Shown in pieces: positions 1-11,460 of a stretch of DNA of 64,000 nt. The DNA lies in contig NC_088299.1 of the NCBI RefSeq assembly GCF_032854445.1, forward strand, positions 16,673,608 through 16,737,607. Reading direction: 5' to 3'. Made by a program: the position numbers and the translations under genes. Numbering within the stretch: the first letter of the stretch is position 1; each line of letters opens with the position of its first letter. The notes under the pieces were generated by a model. That model saw only the letters and a list, made by a program, of their open reading frames with translations, was not told the origin of the DNA and made no database searches. Origin of the DNA: Liolophura sinensis. Lineage: Eukaryota; Mollusca; Polyplacophora; Chitonida; Chitonidae.

Positions 1-3000
1 TACATTCGTTTGCGGACTAGAGATAGTGTATTCAGATGAACCTAGTTGAACCTGATGGCCCCTGTCCTCATCAAAGGTAAAAAAAAAAAGATATGTGTGT
101 CCTATGTGTTAATATTTTACTATCCTAGCATTATTTATGGCACTCCACTTCAGTGTGTGTAAAAATAATGTCTCTATATCCTGACGAGGCCAGGGCACGC
201 TGATTATGTAATTGGCACTTGTATATAAGTTAACATAAATCTCAGATATAACAGTGTCCTTGAGTCTTTAATAGACTTTCTGCAGCAGACAACCAGTGGT
301 CTGTCATGTAATAACCATTTGTCTTAATATGCAGAGGTAAAAAAGTTAAATGTTTTATGTGTTTACAACATCTGATGTCATGGTGTGTTTGAAAATGTTT
401 TGTGAAAAACGTCTGATTAAGTTCATGTGTGCTGTTATTGAGAATGAGGCAGAATGACAAAAAGCATGTTAATAAAGAAATCAGCCGAAAATTGCTCATG
501 TCAACTCTTCATAACATATTTTTATGCGTTGTCTTAAACAGCATTAAGACAGGGGGTTCAGAGTAATTACCTTGTAAATACCTCGTTACCTTTCTTTTTG
601 CCAGATTAATACATGTACATGTATGTGGGTGGTTGAATAACCTGGGAGATAAATTTTGTTACCGGTCATGCCAGTCATCTTTTCTCTATGGTATTGTTGC
701 AGCATGCCGGTCATCTTTTCTCCATGATATTGTTGCAGCATACTAGTCATCTTTTCTCCATGATATTGTTGCAGCATGTCGGTCATGTTTTCTCCATGAT
801 ATTGTTGCAGCATACCGGTCATCTTTTCTCCATGATATTGTTGCAGCATGCCGGTCATCTTTTCTCCATGATATTGTTGCAGCATGTCGGTCATGTTTTC
901 TCCATGATATTGTTGCAGCATACCGGTCATCTTTTCTCCATGATATTGTTGCAGCATACCGGTCATCTTTTCTCCATGATATTGTTGCAGCATGCCGGTC
1001 ATCTTTTCTCCATGATATTGTTGCAGTATACCCGTCATCTTTTCTCCATGATATTGTTGCTGCATGCCAGTCATCTTTTCTCCATGATATTGTTGCAGCA
1101 TACCGGTCATCTCTTCTCCATGATATTGTTGCAGCATACCGGTCATCTTTTCTCCATGATATTGTTGCAGCGTACTGGTCATCTTTTCTCCATGATATTG
1201 TTGCAGCATGCCGGTCATCTTTTCTCCATGATATTGTTGCAGTATACCCGTCATCTTTTCTCCATGATATTGTTGCTGCATGCCAGTCATCTTTTCTCCA
1301 TGATATTGTTGCAGCATGCTGGTCATCTTTTCTCCATGATATTGTTGCAGCATACTAGTCATCTTTTCTCCATGATATCTTTGCAGCGTACCAGTCATCT
1401 TTTCTCCATGATATTGTTGCAGCATGCTGGTCATCTTTTCTCCATGATATTGTTGCAGCATACTAGTCATCTTTTCTCCATGATATCTTTGCAGCGTACC
1501 AGTCATCTTTTCTCCATGATATTGTTGCAGCATGCTGGTCATCTTTTCTCCATGATATTGTTGCAGCATACTAGTCATCTTTTCTCCATGATATCTTTGC
1601 AGCGTACCAGTCATCTTTTCTCCATGATATTGTTGCAGCATACTAGTCATCTTTTCTCCATGATATCTTTGCAGCGTACCAGTCATCTTTTCTCCATGAT
1701 ATTGTTGCAGCATACTAGTCATCTTTTCTCCATGATATCTTTGCAGCGTACCAGTCATCTTTTCTCCATGATATTGTTGCAGCGTACCAGTCATCTTTTC
1801 TCCATGATATTGTTGCTGCATGCCGGTCATCTTTTCTCCATGATATTGTTGCATCATGCTGGTCATCTCTTCTCCATGATATTGTTGCTGCATACCAGTC
1901 ATCTTTTCTCCATGATATCTTTGCAGCGTACCGGTCATCTTTTCTCCATGATATTGTTGCAGCATACTAGTCATCTTTTCTCCATGATATCTTTGCAGCA
2001 TGCCAGTCATCTTTTCTCCATGATATTGTTGCAGCATGCTGGTCATCTTTTCTCCATGATATTGTTGCAGCATGCCGGTCATTTTTTCTCCATGATATTG
2101 TTGCAGCGTACCAGTCATCTTTTCTCTATGATATTGTTGCAGCATACTAGTCATCTTTTCCCCATGATATTGTTGCTGCATGCCAGTCATCTTTTCTCCA
2201 TGATATTGTTGCAGCATGCCGGTCATCTTTTCTCCATGATATCATTGCAGTATACTGGTCATCTTTTCTCCATGATATTGTTGCAGCATACTAGTCATCT
2301 TTTCTCCATGGTATTGTTGCAGCATACCGGTCATCTTTTCTCCATGATATTGTTGCAGTATACCCGTCATTTCTTCTTCATGATATTGTTGCAGCATGCC
2401 GGTCATCTCTTCTCCATGATATTGTTGCTGCATGCCAGTCATCTTTTCTCCATGATATTGTTACAGCATACCAGTCATCTTTTCTCCATGATATTGTTGC
2501 AGCATACCGGTCATCTTTTCTCCATGATATTGTTGCAGTATACCCGTCATTTCTTCTTCATGATATTGTTGCAGCATGCCGGTCATCTCGTTCTCCATGA
2601 TATTGTTGCTGCATGCCAGTCATCTCTTCTCCATGATATTGTTGCATTGTTTGTTCCAGTCTCTTACACAAGATTAGGTACAATGACACTAATGACTTAC
2701 AGTACATGTAGTTTAGTTTCCTGTTCTAATTTAATTTAGAATCCACAAAAGAATTGATCTGATACGTAAACTGTACTTTGTTTGGTACAGACAAACAGGT
2801 ACTTGGACTGTAGCTTTTATTTGCCCCTTCACTATGTTGTTGAGGTGCTGGAATCCCAATCATACTTGTGTTGTGCACTTGTCTAAACTCTGGCCAGGTT
2901 TTCACAGTCGAATAAATGATTGCCCACTGGCTTAACTGTTCTGGAAGGCAACAAACAATAGTATTAATGCTATAGGTTGGCCAGCAGGAACATTTTGTCT

Positions 3001-3257
3001 TTTATTCACCACTCATGAGAGCCGAGTTTGGTGAACCATTGTCAGGTCCTTTATGTAGTTAGTCAGAGCTAATTTTACCTGATTCCTGATTGGCCACCAG
3101 TAGGTTCTTTTTCCAGGAAATGTTTCATTATGATTCATCTGAAGTAATTCTGAATACTATTTGTCCTAACGGTCACTTTTGAGACTTCCTTGACCGTAAA
3201 GTGACTCCTGTGATTCTCTGGCTGGACTTAAATGTGTTTTATTCTCACTCTTTGCAG
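1..3257 (+). other. TMX3: Intron of TMX3 (left part outside window)
   Basis: This stretch lies upstream of the TMX3 exon at 3258, which starts mid-protein, so it should be intronic. Its 3' end is a good acceptor, a pyrimidine-rich run ending TTTGCAG at 3251-3257. Apart from the 36-bp minisatellite at 668-2648 I see no exon in it. Bases 1-667 and 2649-3250 are AT-rich unique sequence with a short A-run near 78-90. The preceding TMX3 exon was searched for by eye and not found, so it probably lies left of the window. Confidence 0.6.
668..2648. repeat. 36-bp minisatellite, about 55 units
   Basis: A tandem array with a 36-bp unit of the form CATGCCGGTCATCTTTTCTC then CATGATATTGTTGCAG. Most variation falls in the CATGCCGGTC segment (for example CATACTAGTC, CGTACCAGTC, CATGCTGGTC). 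Higher-order structure is visible: a three-unit (108-bp) block recurs at about 1315-1780, another 108-bp spacing occurs at 778/886, and a five-unit (180-bp) block is repeated almost exactly at 2341 and 2521. A 1-bp insertion near 2590 breaks the phase. Because 36 is divisible by three, both strands stay open for over 500 codons. I do not read this as coding, since neither frame has a non-repetitive domain. Confidence 0.97.
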
Positions 3258-3447
3258 GCACTTCCAGTTTGTGTGGATGTCTGACAATGAAGCAGTAAAC
3301 AGCATTACTATGTGGTCCGTATCCATGCCAAATATCCTGGTACTGGATCCAGAGACTCACCTCTACTATATGCCTGACAACATGACTGATATCACAGTGG
3401 GCAGGATCATAGAATTCTTGAAGGGAGTACAGGATGGAACAGTACAG
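3258..3447 (+). CDS. TMX3: TMX3 internal exon (C-terminal luminal domain)
   Basis: An internal exon of thioredoxin-related transmembrane protein 3, an ER-membrane PDI-family protein with an N-terminal thioredoxin domain (encoded left of the window) and further thioredoxin-like domains. The translated exon contains FQFVWM, NSITMW, PNILVLD and ends DGTVQ. This lines up with the region of vertebrate TMX3 reading FQFG..., VVVLN and DGTVEAQ just before the membrane segment. The acceptor TTTGCAG ends at 3257 and the donor CAG|GTATGG is at 3448. The exon begins with the last base of a split codon and ends at a codon boundary, matching the next exon. Without splicing the frame runs into a stop at 3522. 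The last ~58 nt of the exon are the source of the 85-bp minisatellite that follows. Confidence 0.9.
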
Positions 3448-5092
3448 GTATGGGCAATGAGGGGATGTGAGGGGGATATCACTGAGGGTGAGGGTGAGAG
3501 GATCATGGGATCCCTGAAGTGAGTACAGGACAGATCAGTACAGGTATGGGGAGTGTGGGGACAAGAGGGATATGACAGTGGGGAGGATCATAGAGTATCT
3601 GAGGGGAGTACAGGATGGATCAGTACAGGTATGGGGAGTGAGGGGACAAGAGGGATATGACAGTGGGGAGGATCATAGAGTATCTGAGGGGAGTACAGGA
3701 TGGATCAGTACAGGTATGGGGAGTGAGGGGATAAGAGGGATATGACAGTGGGGAGGATCATAGAGTATCTGAGGGGAGTACAGGATGGGTCAGTACAGGT
3801 ATGGGGAGTGTGGGGACAAGAGGGATATGACAGTGGGGAGGATCATAGAATTTCTGAGGGGAGTACAGGATGGATCAGTACAGGTATGGGGAGTGAGGGG
3901 ATAAGAGGGATATGACAGTGGGGAGGATCATAGAGTATCTGAGGGGAGTACAGGATGGATCAGTACAGGTATGGGGAGTGTGGGGACAAGAGGGATATGA
4001 CAGTGGGGAGGATCATAGAGTATCTGAGGGGAGTACAGGATGGATCAGTACAGGTATGGGGAGTGAAGGGACAAGAGGGATATGACAGTGGGGAGGATCA
4101 TAGAGTATCTGAGGGGAGTACAGGATAGGTCAGTACAGGTATGGGGAGTGAAGGGACAAGAGGGATATGACAGTGGGGAGGATCATAGAGTATCTGAAGG
4201 GAGTACAGGATGGATCAGTACAGGTATGGGGAGTGTGGGGACAAGAGGGATATGACAGTGGGGAGGATCATAGAATTTCTGAGGGGAGTACAGGATGGAT
4301 CAGTTTAGGTATGAGCAGTGTGGAGACATGATAGATATCACAGTCTGGAGGATCATAGAATATCTGAGGGGAGTACAGGATGGGTCAGTACAGGTATGGG
4401 GAGTGAGGGGACAAGAGGGATATGACAGTGGGGAGGATCATAGAGTATCTGAGGGGAGTACAGGATGGATCAGTACAGGTGTGGGGAGTGAGGGGACAAG
4501 AGGGATATGACAGTGTGGGGGATCATAGAGTATCTGAGGGGAGTACAGGATGGATCAGTTTAGGTATGAGCAGTGTGGAGACATGATAGATATCACAGTC
4601 TGGAGGATCATAGAATATCTGAGGGGAGTACAGGGTGGATCAGTACAGGTAAGGGGAGTGAGGGGACATGACAGATATCACAGAGTGGAGGGTCATTGAA
4701 TTCCTGAGGGGGGCACAGGATAGATAGGTACAGGTATGAGCAGTGTGGGGAAATCACTGGGGGGTGAGGGGGAGAGGATCATAGTTTTCCTGAGGGGAGT
4801 ACAGGATGGATCAGTACAGGTGTGAGCAGTTTGGGGATATCACATTGAGGGGGAGAGGATCATAGAATTGTTAAGGGGAGTACAGGATGGATTAGTGCAT
4901 GTATGTGCAGTGTGGGGACATGATAGATAACACAGATTGATGGATCATAGAATTTCTGAGGGAGCACAGGATGGATCAGTACAGATATGAGCAGTGTGGG
5001 GAAAATCACTGGGGGGTGAGGGGGAGAGGATCTTAGAATATCTGAGGGGAGTACAAGATGGATAAGTACAGGTACATGTACATGTGTGGGGA
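3388..5092 (+). repeat. 85-bp minisatellite copied from the exon 3258-3447 / intron junction
   Basis: About 20 tandem units of 85 bp fill most of the intron after the exon at 3258. Each unit carries GGATCATAGAGTATCTGAGG, then GGAGTACAGGATGGATCAGT, then ACAGGTATGGGGAGTG. This corresponds to exon bases GGATCATAGAATTCTTGAAG, GGAGTACAGGATGGAACAGT, then ACAG and the intron start GTATGGGCAATG. A unit is therefore roughly 58 nt of exon end plus 27 nt of intron start. About 16 units keep AG|GT at the donor position and one (near 4650) reads CAGGTAAGG. Distal units (4327, 4577, 4666) keep more exon sequence (GATATCACAGT) than the uniform central ones. Units have no pyrimidine tract, so they lack acceptors and cannot be exons. 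Confidence 0.95.
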
Positions 5093-5358
5093 ATGCGGAC
5101 ATTGTGGAGTGTAAGGACTGTAATTATGGTTATGTCATATCTCATATATTCTACATTTTCTATGTAAATCCATGTTTAAAGTTTTTGGATTGCATGCGCT
5201 AACTTGGACACGATGTATTTGTAACCCTAATAATTTCTCCCAGAAATATAAATATTTTTCCTCCCCTTTTGTGTGGCAATGCCCTGTATGCTTGTTTATC
5301 AGAAAATAAAGCGATTATATTAAAGCTATTGAACACAGACTGTGATATTTATCTGTAG
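5093..5358 (+). other. TMX3: Unique end of TMX3 intron with acceptor
   Basis: AT-rich unique sequence between the 85-bp array and the next TMX3 exon. It ends in the acceptor TTTATCTGTAG at 5348-5358. An AATAAA at about 5305 is inside the intron. If an upstream decoy donor or intron retention occurred it could serve as a premature polyadenylation signal, but nothing else supports its use. Confidence 0.6.
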
Positions 5359-5427
5359 GCACATGGAGGAACTGGCTTTTTTCAGCGCCTGAAGCGAGTG
5401 TTTTATGATTTGTTTACAATGGTTTTG
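5359..5427 (+). CDS. TMX3: TMX3 juxtamembrane exon (23 codons)
   Basis: A 69-nt exon reading AHGGTGFFQRLKR followed by VFYDLFTMVL. It matches the segment of TMX3 just before the transmembrane helix (AQGG..., QRLKRI in vertebrates), so the gene assignment is firm. The acceptor is CTGTAG at 5353-5358 and the donor is TTG|GTAAGT at 5428, a near-perfect 5' splice site. Both borders are at codon boundaries (phase 0), which fits the end of the previous exon exactly. Confidence 0.9.
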
Positions 5428-8400
5428 GTAAGTATATCAGGAAAATCAGATAGATTAAATATCAATCAGCACACAACTTCAGTATAGTACCAAGTAAATC
5501 TAGTCTGATTTTTAACGGTTTAATAGTATTGATGATTGACCTGCAGTGTTGTCCTCACAAATTATATGTCTGTCCATCCGTCCCTCTGTTGGCTAATTGG
5601 TGATTCAAGAAGAAACTGGCATAGAATACTCAACTGATAGCTGATGTTTTAGGAAAACAAATAGTAATACAACTTTTTCTGAATGGTTTTTTAGCTCGCC
5701 TTACAAAGTAAGGAGAGGTATTGTGAGAGGGGAATCAGATGCTGTCAGTTGCAGTGTCCAGTTTGGTTAAAGTTTTTGACCAATCATAGGGTTGCAGTGG
5801 CCGACCATGGTACACAGAGAGCCAATCATTTGCAGTGATTTGCATATGAAAGACCAAGGACTGCAAAGTCTTTTACCTTATAGCTCAACATTTTGCTTGG
5901 CTATTCACACAGTTACATGTGAGTTGCCTGTCACAGTACATGGATTGCCAAATGCAGTTTGTGATTTGCATATCAAATACATCTGTGGTAAAGTTGACTC
6001 CCCACAGTGCCTGTTACATTGTCAATGTAATAGTTGTGACAGTTTAATAAGTTTGGTCTTTCTTGTTGATTTAATGGCGACATCTTAGCACTATATAATT
6101 AGAGGTTAGTGTCTGTGTATGACTGTGTCAATCATTCTACTTTTTTGGGTTTAGAGATCAATATTTTTATGTATCACGTGACTTAAATATTATGCAGTTT
6201 TAAGAACTGCTCAATAGAGCAGGTGAGCTGCTGGTTTTCTCTGAATGCCTTGTTGTTTTTGTACCAGTCGCTTGTATATTATGTGTAGAGATATTATTTC
6301 TGTGAGGAAAAGTTACAGGCAGTGAGGAGAGGTTTCTGAAGGCGGTGGTGTGTGTTGTCTTGAAACTGTAGATATTGCTCACATACATCATTCTCTAACA
6401 TTTTATTAAATTTAGGTGATTGTACTGATACATCTGATATTTGCTTTCGTTGTGAAGTGAAACATAAATGACATCCTTGTATACAGAACATTTAACTGCC
6501 ATTATCTCAGCCAAAGTGAAGCCTGGTAGATAAATTGTCTTACATAGTATTAGGCGCCAAAGCTGTTTTTGTTTCCTTCCCATTAGAGATCAAAGCCTGC
6601 TAGTCTTACACCTCCTGCTTATTTCAACAACAGCTGTGTCATCTGTCATATTCCAGACCATTATTTGACAGCTTGATAAATACAAGTGCCTGGCGGTTTC
6701 CATTTTTTTTTCTCTTAACTTCAAGGTTAGAGCAACAGTGGCACTGAGCCGTCTGCGGTTGCCACAGCTAGCCAGCTGGCTCAGCCATTCTCACTCTCAT
6801 AGACTTCTTTATCTCAGGTTTTTCTTCCAAACAAGTTCTGCCCTGTTACCAGTAAGGTATTTATTTGAATCTTGGTTTAATAATGACCAGGTATTATTAT
6901 TATTATTTCAACCCAAAAATAATAATAAGTTTAAAATAATTAAAATAATCAAGTTCAGACTTTCCAGTGTACCAAACTTTGGTCCTTTGAGCATTCCTGG
7001 AGAGTTTAGATTAGATTCAAATAATGATGCAATTTTCCATTGTACATATTTGTAGAAAATTGAAATTACTCCTAACCAAAAAGCTGTTAGAGAAGCCTGT
7101 GCATTCTGAGGGGCACAGTGCCCTTGTAAGCCAGAATAAGGAGCAGAATCTTAGTAGTTCAGGGCAAAAGGCATAGTTATTCGATTATTTCAAGTTTTTC
7201 GTAGGTGTGAAATGATGACTATATTTTTGAGTTGGTATTTGTTTAACTCTATGTTGAGAAAATGTGCCACTGACTTTTCAAAACATATTTTGATGGATAA
7301 TCCAGAACAAAATGATTTTGTAAAATGCTTCTACACGTGCAGAAGGGAAAAGGTGAGGAGAAAAACAGGCATTCCTGTTACCAGAAGCTAGGAGACATGC
7401 TCTGTCCTCAGGAAGTATTCCCTGGTTTGGCCACACACAGAGAGAAAGGCAGAACTTTACATGACAGAGGACTGCATTCTTCAACACGCTGAATAAGAAA
7501 AGTTTGGCTGCAACTTACAGCTAATTAGAGATGCAGTCAACGAATCTGTACTAACTGAAAAGCCATGTGTGCTGGGTTAAGATAATACTAGTGGATGGTT
7601 TGAGAGCATGAGGACTCAGCATGGAGATTTATGAGGTGTTCACAGCCGCCTACATGGTTACACTGTGCTGTTGGCATGGGTAGGGAGAGAGTCCGGGGAG
7701 CTGGAACAGAAGTAATTGTAGACAGGATCAACCTGTACCTCCACATTTTCAGTAATCTTTAATACATGTAGTTTTGCTCCACATTAACTCACAATTTGTC
7801 CGAACAATTGTATATTACTATCACAATTCTGATTTTGTGGGTTTTTTTGTTTTTTTAGAAATGTTTTTCGATTTTTTTTTGTTGTAATAATGAATGTCAA
7901 ATACTCAAATAGGCACCAAAAAGGTAACATTCAAAACATGGGCGACATTTTTTTATTTTGTAATTAATTCAATGCATTCTATGGAATATAATTTTAGCAT
8001 ACAAAATGATCAGCACATCCAGACAGTTAACTACCAAGTAATTCCTTCTTTTTGTTCATTACATTCATTTTTTTGCAAGAGACCTGTTAGTATAGAAGAA
8101 CGCACCGAAGTACCACTAACACACATTTAACAACTTGCGTCATTTCATTGTGAACACTTTAATATTGTTCAATTTCTGATCAGGGATGTTATTCTTGTTG
8201 ATCAGCAAAGTCAGATTTTGGTGATCACAAGCAGTCTCGTGGCTCACTGCAGCGTTAAAGAAAAAGAAAACAGAAAAGTGAACTGTATGTAAAATTACAG
8301 CCAAAATAAGTGTTATGTGCTAACTTCTATTTTTTTTTTTTACTGAGGATAATGAAGTTAAGTGTTCAGATTGTAAGGTATGTGTGCTTAAGAAACCTTA

Positions 8401-8843
8401 TTTGGTATAATTTTTTTTTTCATTATATTCTGATTTTTTTTTTTTTTCAAAAAATTCAGGGTTAGCAGGGTGAATAAATGCATTTACATCACTGACAGTG
8501 AAATGACAGCTATTTGAATCACAATGGTTTTCATTGTCATTGGTGGATTAGTATAGACAAACCCATATTGACCAAAATCAGAACATGAAAAGGGCAGGCC
8601 ACAGTGCTTTTCATGTGCAGGAGTTTTATGGGCAGGTGTTATTATTAGTGATTTTTGGATAGGTAAATGTCGACTTTTAGATGACGAAATGTGCTAAATT
8701 TACATACGTAGTTGAAGCATGGATCTGTAAGAGTTTTTGACATCTGTAATTAGTTGGCACCTTTGTTGCAAAACTGACTTAAGATGTGTTTACAACTTTG
8801 TATTATAAGTGTCTTTAGAGGTGTTGTATTTATTTCTTGTCAG
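5428..8843 (+). other. TMX3: TMX3 intron, 3.4 kb, no array
   Basis: Intron between the juxtamembrane and transmembrane exons. It begins GTAAGT and ends in TATTTATTTCTTGTCAG at 8843. It holds AT-rich unique sequence with poly-T/poly-A runs (for example 7830-7885, 8328-8345, 8408-8450) and an AATAAT-rich stretch at 6895-6950. No ORF here looks like an exon. It is the only one of the four introns visible here that does not contain a large minisatellite. Confidence 0.7.
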
Positions 8844-9020
8844 AGTGTTTGGACTGCATCCCCGCTGGCTTTTCTTGCTCATGTTTGGCCTTCCGATGGC
8901 TATTATCAGCATAGTGTGCTATAGCCTGTGTTGTATGGAGGCAGGGGAGGAGGAGATATCCCAGTGAGGATGAAGACGATGAAGATGGGGAGGATAGGGA
9001 GGATAGGGATCTGAGCCAAG
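8844..9020 (+). CDS. TMX3: TMX3 transmembrane and acidic-tail exon, two apparent +1 shifts
   Basis: Encodes the membrane helix and the start of the cytosolic acidic tail. Starting in phase 0, as the previous exon demands, the frame reads SVWTASPLAFL. The next frame reads MFGLPMAIISIVCYSLCC, matching the FGLPLGVISIMCY helix of vertebrate TMX3. The third frame reads SEDEDDEDGEDREDRDLSQ, the acidic tail. Two single-base insertions would join all three: one around 8871-8880 (TTTTCTTGCTC) and one in the GGGG run at 8944-8947. The arithmetic agrees: the exon is 177 nt, whereas phase 0 in and phase 1 out require a length of 1 modulo 3, so two bases are in excess. The donor is CAAG|GTGATC at 9021. 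The second frame alone ends at a TGA at 8965, an alternative shorter C-terminus. Whether the extra bases are assembly errors or real cannot be told from sequence alone. Confidence 0.8.
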
Positions 9021-10339
9021 GTGATCCTCCCAGATATGTGTCAGGTAAACACACAGAGATCAGCAGCTGTGCTGAACCACGTAAACATTTGGGGTTTGTA
9101 AAGGATAGGGATCTGAGCCAAGGTGATCCTACCAGATATGTGTTCGGTAAACACACAGAGATCAGCAACTGTGCTGAACCATATACACATTTGGGGTTTG
9201 TGGAGGATAGGGATCTGAGCCAAGGTGATCCTCCCAGATATGTGTCAGGTAAACACACAGAGATCAGCAGCTGTGCTGAACCACATACACATTTGGGGTT
9301 TGTGGAGGATAGGGATCTTAGCTAAGGTGATCCTCCCAGATATGTGTCATTTAAACACACAGAGATCAGCAGCTGTACTGAACCACATACACATTTGGGG
9401 TTTGTGGAGGATAGGGATCTTAGCTAAGGTGATCCTCCCAGATATGTGTCATTTAAACACACAGAGGTCAGCAGCTGTACTGAACCACATACACATTTGG
9501 GGTTTGTGGAGGATAGGGATCTGAGCCAAGGTGATCCTCCCAGATATGTGTCATTTAAACACACAGAGATCAGCAGCTGTGCTGAACCATATACACATTT
9601 GGGGTTTGTGGAGGATAGGGATCTGAGCCAAGGTGATCCTCCCAGATATGTGTCAGGTAAACACACAGAGATTAGCAGCTGTACTGAACCATATACACAT
9701 TTGGGGTTTGTGGAGGATAGGGATCTGAGCCAAGGTGATCCTACCAGATATGTGTTCGGTAAACACACAGAGATCAGCAGCTGTGCTGAACCATATACAC
9801 ATGTGGGGTTTGTGGAGGATAGGGATCTTAGCCAAGGTGATCCTACCAGATATGTGTTCGGTAAACACACAGAGATCAGCAGCTGTGCTGAACCACATAT
9901 ACATTTGGGGTTTGTGGAGGATAGGGATCTGAGCTAAGGTGATCCTACCAGATATGTGTCAGGTAAACACACAGAGGTCGGAAGGTGTGCTAAACCACAT
10001 TCACATTGGGGTTTGGGAGGATAGGGATCTGAACCAAGGTGATGATGACACAGTGGCCAACAGCTGTGCTGAACCATATGCACATTTGGGCTTCGATGAG
10101 GATAGGGATCTGAGCTAAGGTGATCCTACCAGATATGTGTTCGGTAAGCACACAGAGGTCAGCAGCTGTACTGAACCACATACACCTGTATACATTTGGG
10201 GTTTGTGGAGGATAGGGATCTGAGCCAAGGGGATCCTCCCAGCTATGGGTTAGGTGAACACACAGAGATCAGCAACTGTGCTGAACCACGTAAACATTTG
10301 GGGTTTGTGGAGGATAGGGATCTTAGCCAAGGGGATCAT

Positions 10340-11460
10340 ATAAGCGTCAAGTCTGACATTCATATACCATTCGTAGTCCGTAAAGGGCGTTCCAAGTCGA
10401 TAATCGCAAGATCCATTTCCAAAACAATGTTTAACACTAACTCCCAAAGACAAAGATATGTAAGAAATTATACAAATAAGAAATAAAACCGGTAACACAC
10501 AAGAGAGAAGCGGTCATCAGTTTTCAATGATGCCGGGCAGACAATGAATATTCCAGGCATGAATTCCATATCAAAGTTCAAATTCGTAGTCCGTGAATGA
10601 GTTCCATGTCAAATAACAATTAAACAAGTATCTCAGTTGCGCTTTAATTTCAACTGTTCATAAAGGCATCATGCTGATGTAATTAGCATGGCTACCTTTA
10701 CGGCCCTTAGCCCCAGGTTAAGCGGTATTAGATACAGTTTGAAAATGACGAGCGTTACAGGCCCTAACCGATCAGATTGTGATTCAAAAGTAACGGACGA
10801 TTACGTCTTTCCCGTTAACATGTAAGGATCTCATACTACAAGAGGCGCCATCTATGATGTTACACATGACATACAAGATAGACAGTTACACTGGGCAACC
10901 AGCGTCATCTATGTTGTTAAATACCATGTACGTGATAGATGTGTACATAGGGATAACAGCGCTGTCTATGTGGTTGATCACAATGCAGATCGTCAGAGAT
11001 TCTGAACGCTCTGTCCATACCTGCCAGCGAGAGTGTTATACTCATTGTAAAATTTGAGAAACTTAGAATGAAGGCGTTTGATGGAGTATCCTTGACAAAC
11101 TGGTTTTTGAACTAGCAACTTATGATGCTGATTAAAGTCATCACAATTAACACAAGATCTGACAAATGCTACAAGGCGAGGTATGTATACGCGATATGCA
11201 GGACCCTTTGGTATATTGCTATCTAAATAAGGATAATTTACAATATCAAAATTGAAATTATTCCTTTTTTTGTAAAGGCGGCGTGAAAGGAAACCTTGTT
11301 CGTCTTTGTACAGATATAGATCCAAATAAGATGTATGATCAGGACTGTCTGTTGTCGCCTTTAAATCCAATGAAGGCGGATAGATTTCCTTCACAGCTTC
11401 AGCAATATGGGGATTATATAACGCCAGTAGATCATCAATATACTGCTTGGTAAATAAAAA
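10340..11460 (-). mobile_element. 5'-truncated retroelement inserted in the 102-bp array
   Basis: A 1.12-kb non-array segment interrupts the satellite. It sits between GGGGATCAT on the left and GTGGCCAGCAGC on the right, which in intact units (for example 12412-12450) are separated only by GACACA. On the minus strand it begins inside a reverse-transcriptase coding region and ends in a noncoding tail. The tail contains three ~57-bp imperfect repeats (10846-10987, beginning GCGCCATCTATG, GCGTCATCTATG and GCGCTGTCTATG). It also has a motif, ACGGACTACGAAT on the minus strand, present twice (near 10370 and 10585). Truncation at the 5' side fits target-primed reverse transcription. A related tail lies at 61221-61330. 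Confidence 0.8.
10993..11458 (-). pseudogene. Reverse transcriptase fragment (YIDD motif), probably Penelope-like
   Basis: An open frame of about 155 codons starting TKQYIDDLLAL, the catalytic YxDD motif of reverse transcriptases, in the truncated end of the retroelement. It continues with YLDLYLY, RLYKKRNNFNF, SNIPKGPAY and VAFVRSC before a stop after QSVQNL. The order YLDL, then RLYKK, IP, R and a GY segment resembles the thumb side of Penelope-like elements, which is an inference. The finger and palm regions upstream of the YIDD box are missing, and no GIY-YIG endonuclease follows the stop. The first ~12 codons of the longer open frame come from the satellite, so the element is a dead 5'-truncated copy. 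Confidence 0.75.

Noticed and set aside
586-2739. Very long open frames on both strands (546 codons minus, 683 codons plus)
   Set aside because: They are the 36-bp repeat read in frame. Both strands are equally open, no unique domain or splice site is present, and the region lies in a TMX3 intron.
10490-10540. CTGATGA on the minus strand in the retroelement tail as a hammerhead ribozyme
   Set aside because: Penelope-like elements can carry hammerheads, but the required GAAA core and paired stems do not follow at suitable spacing here.
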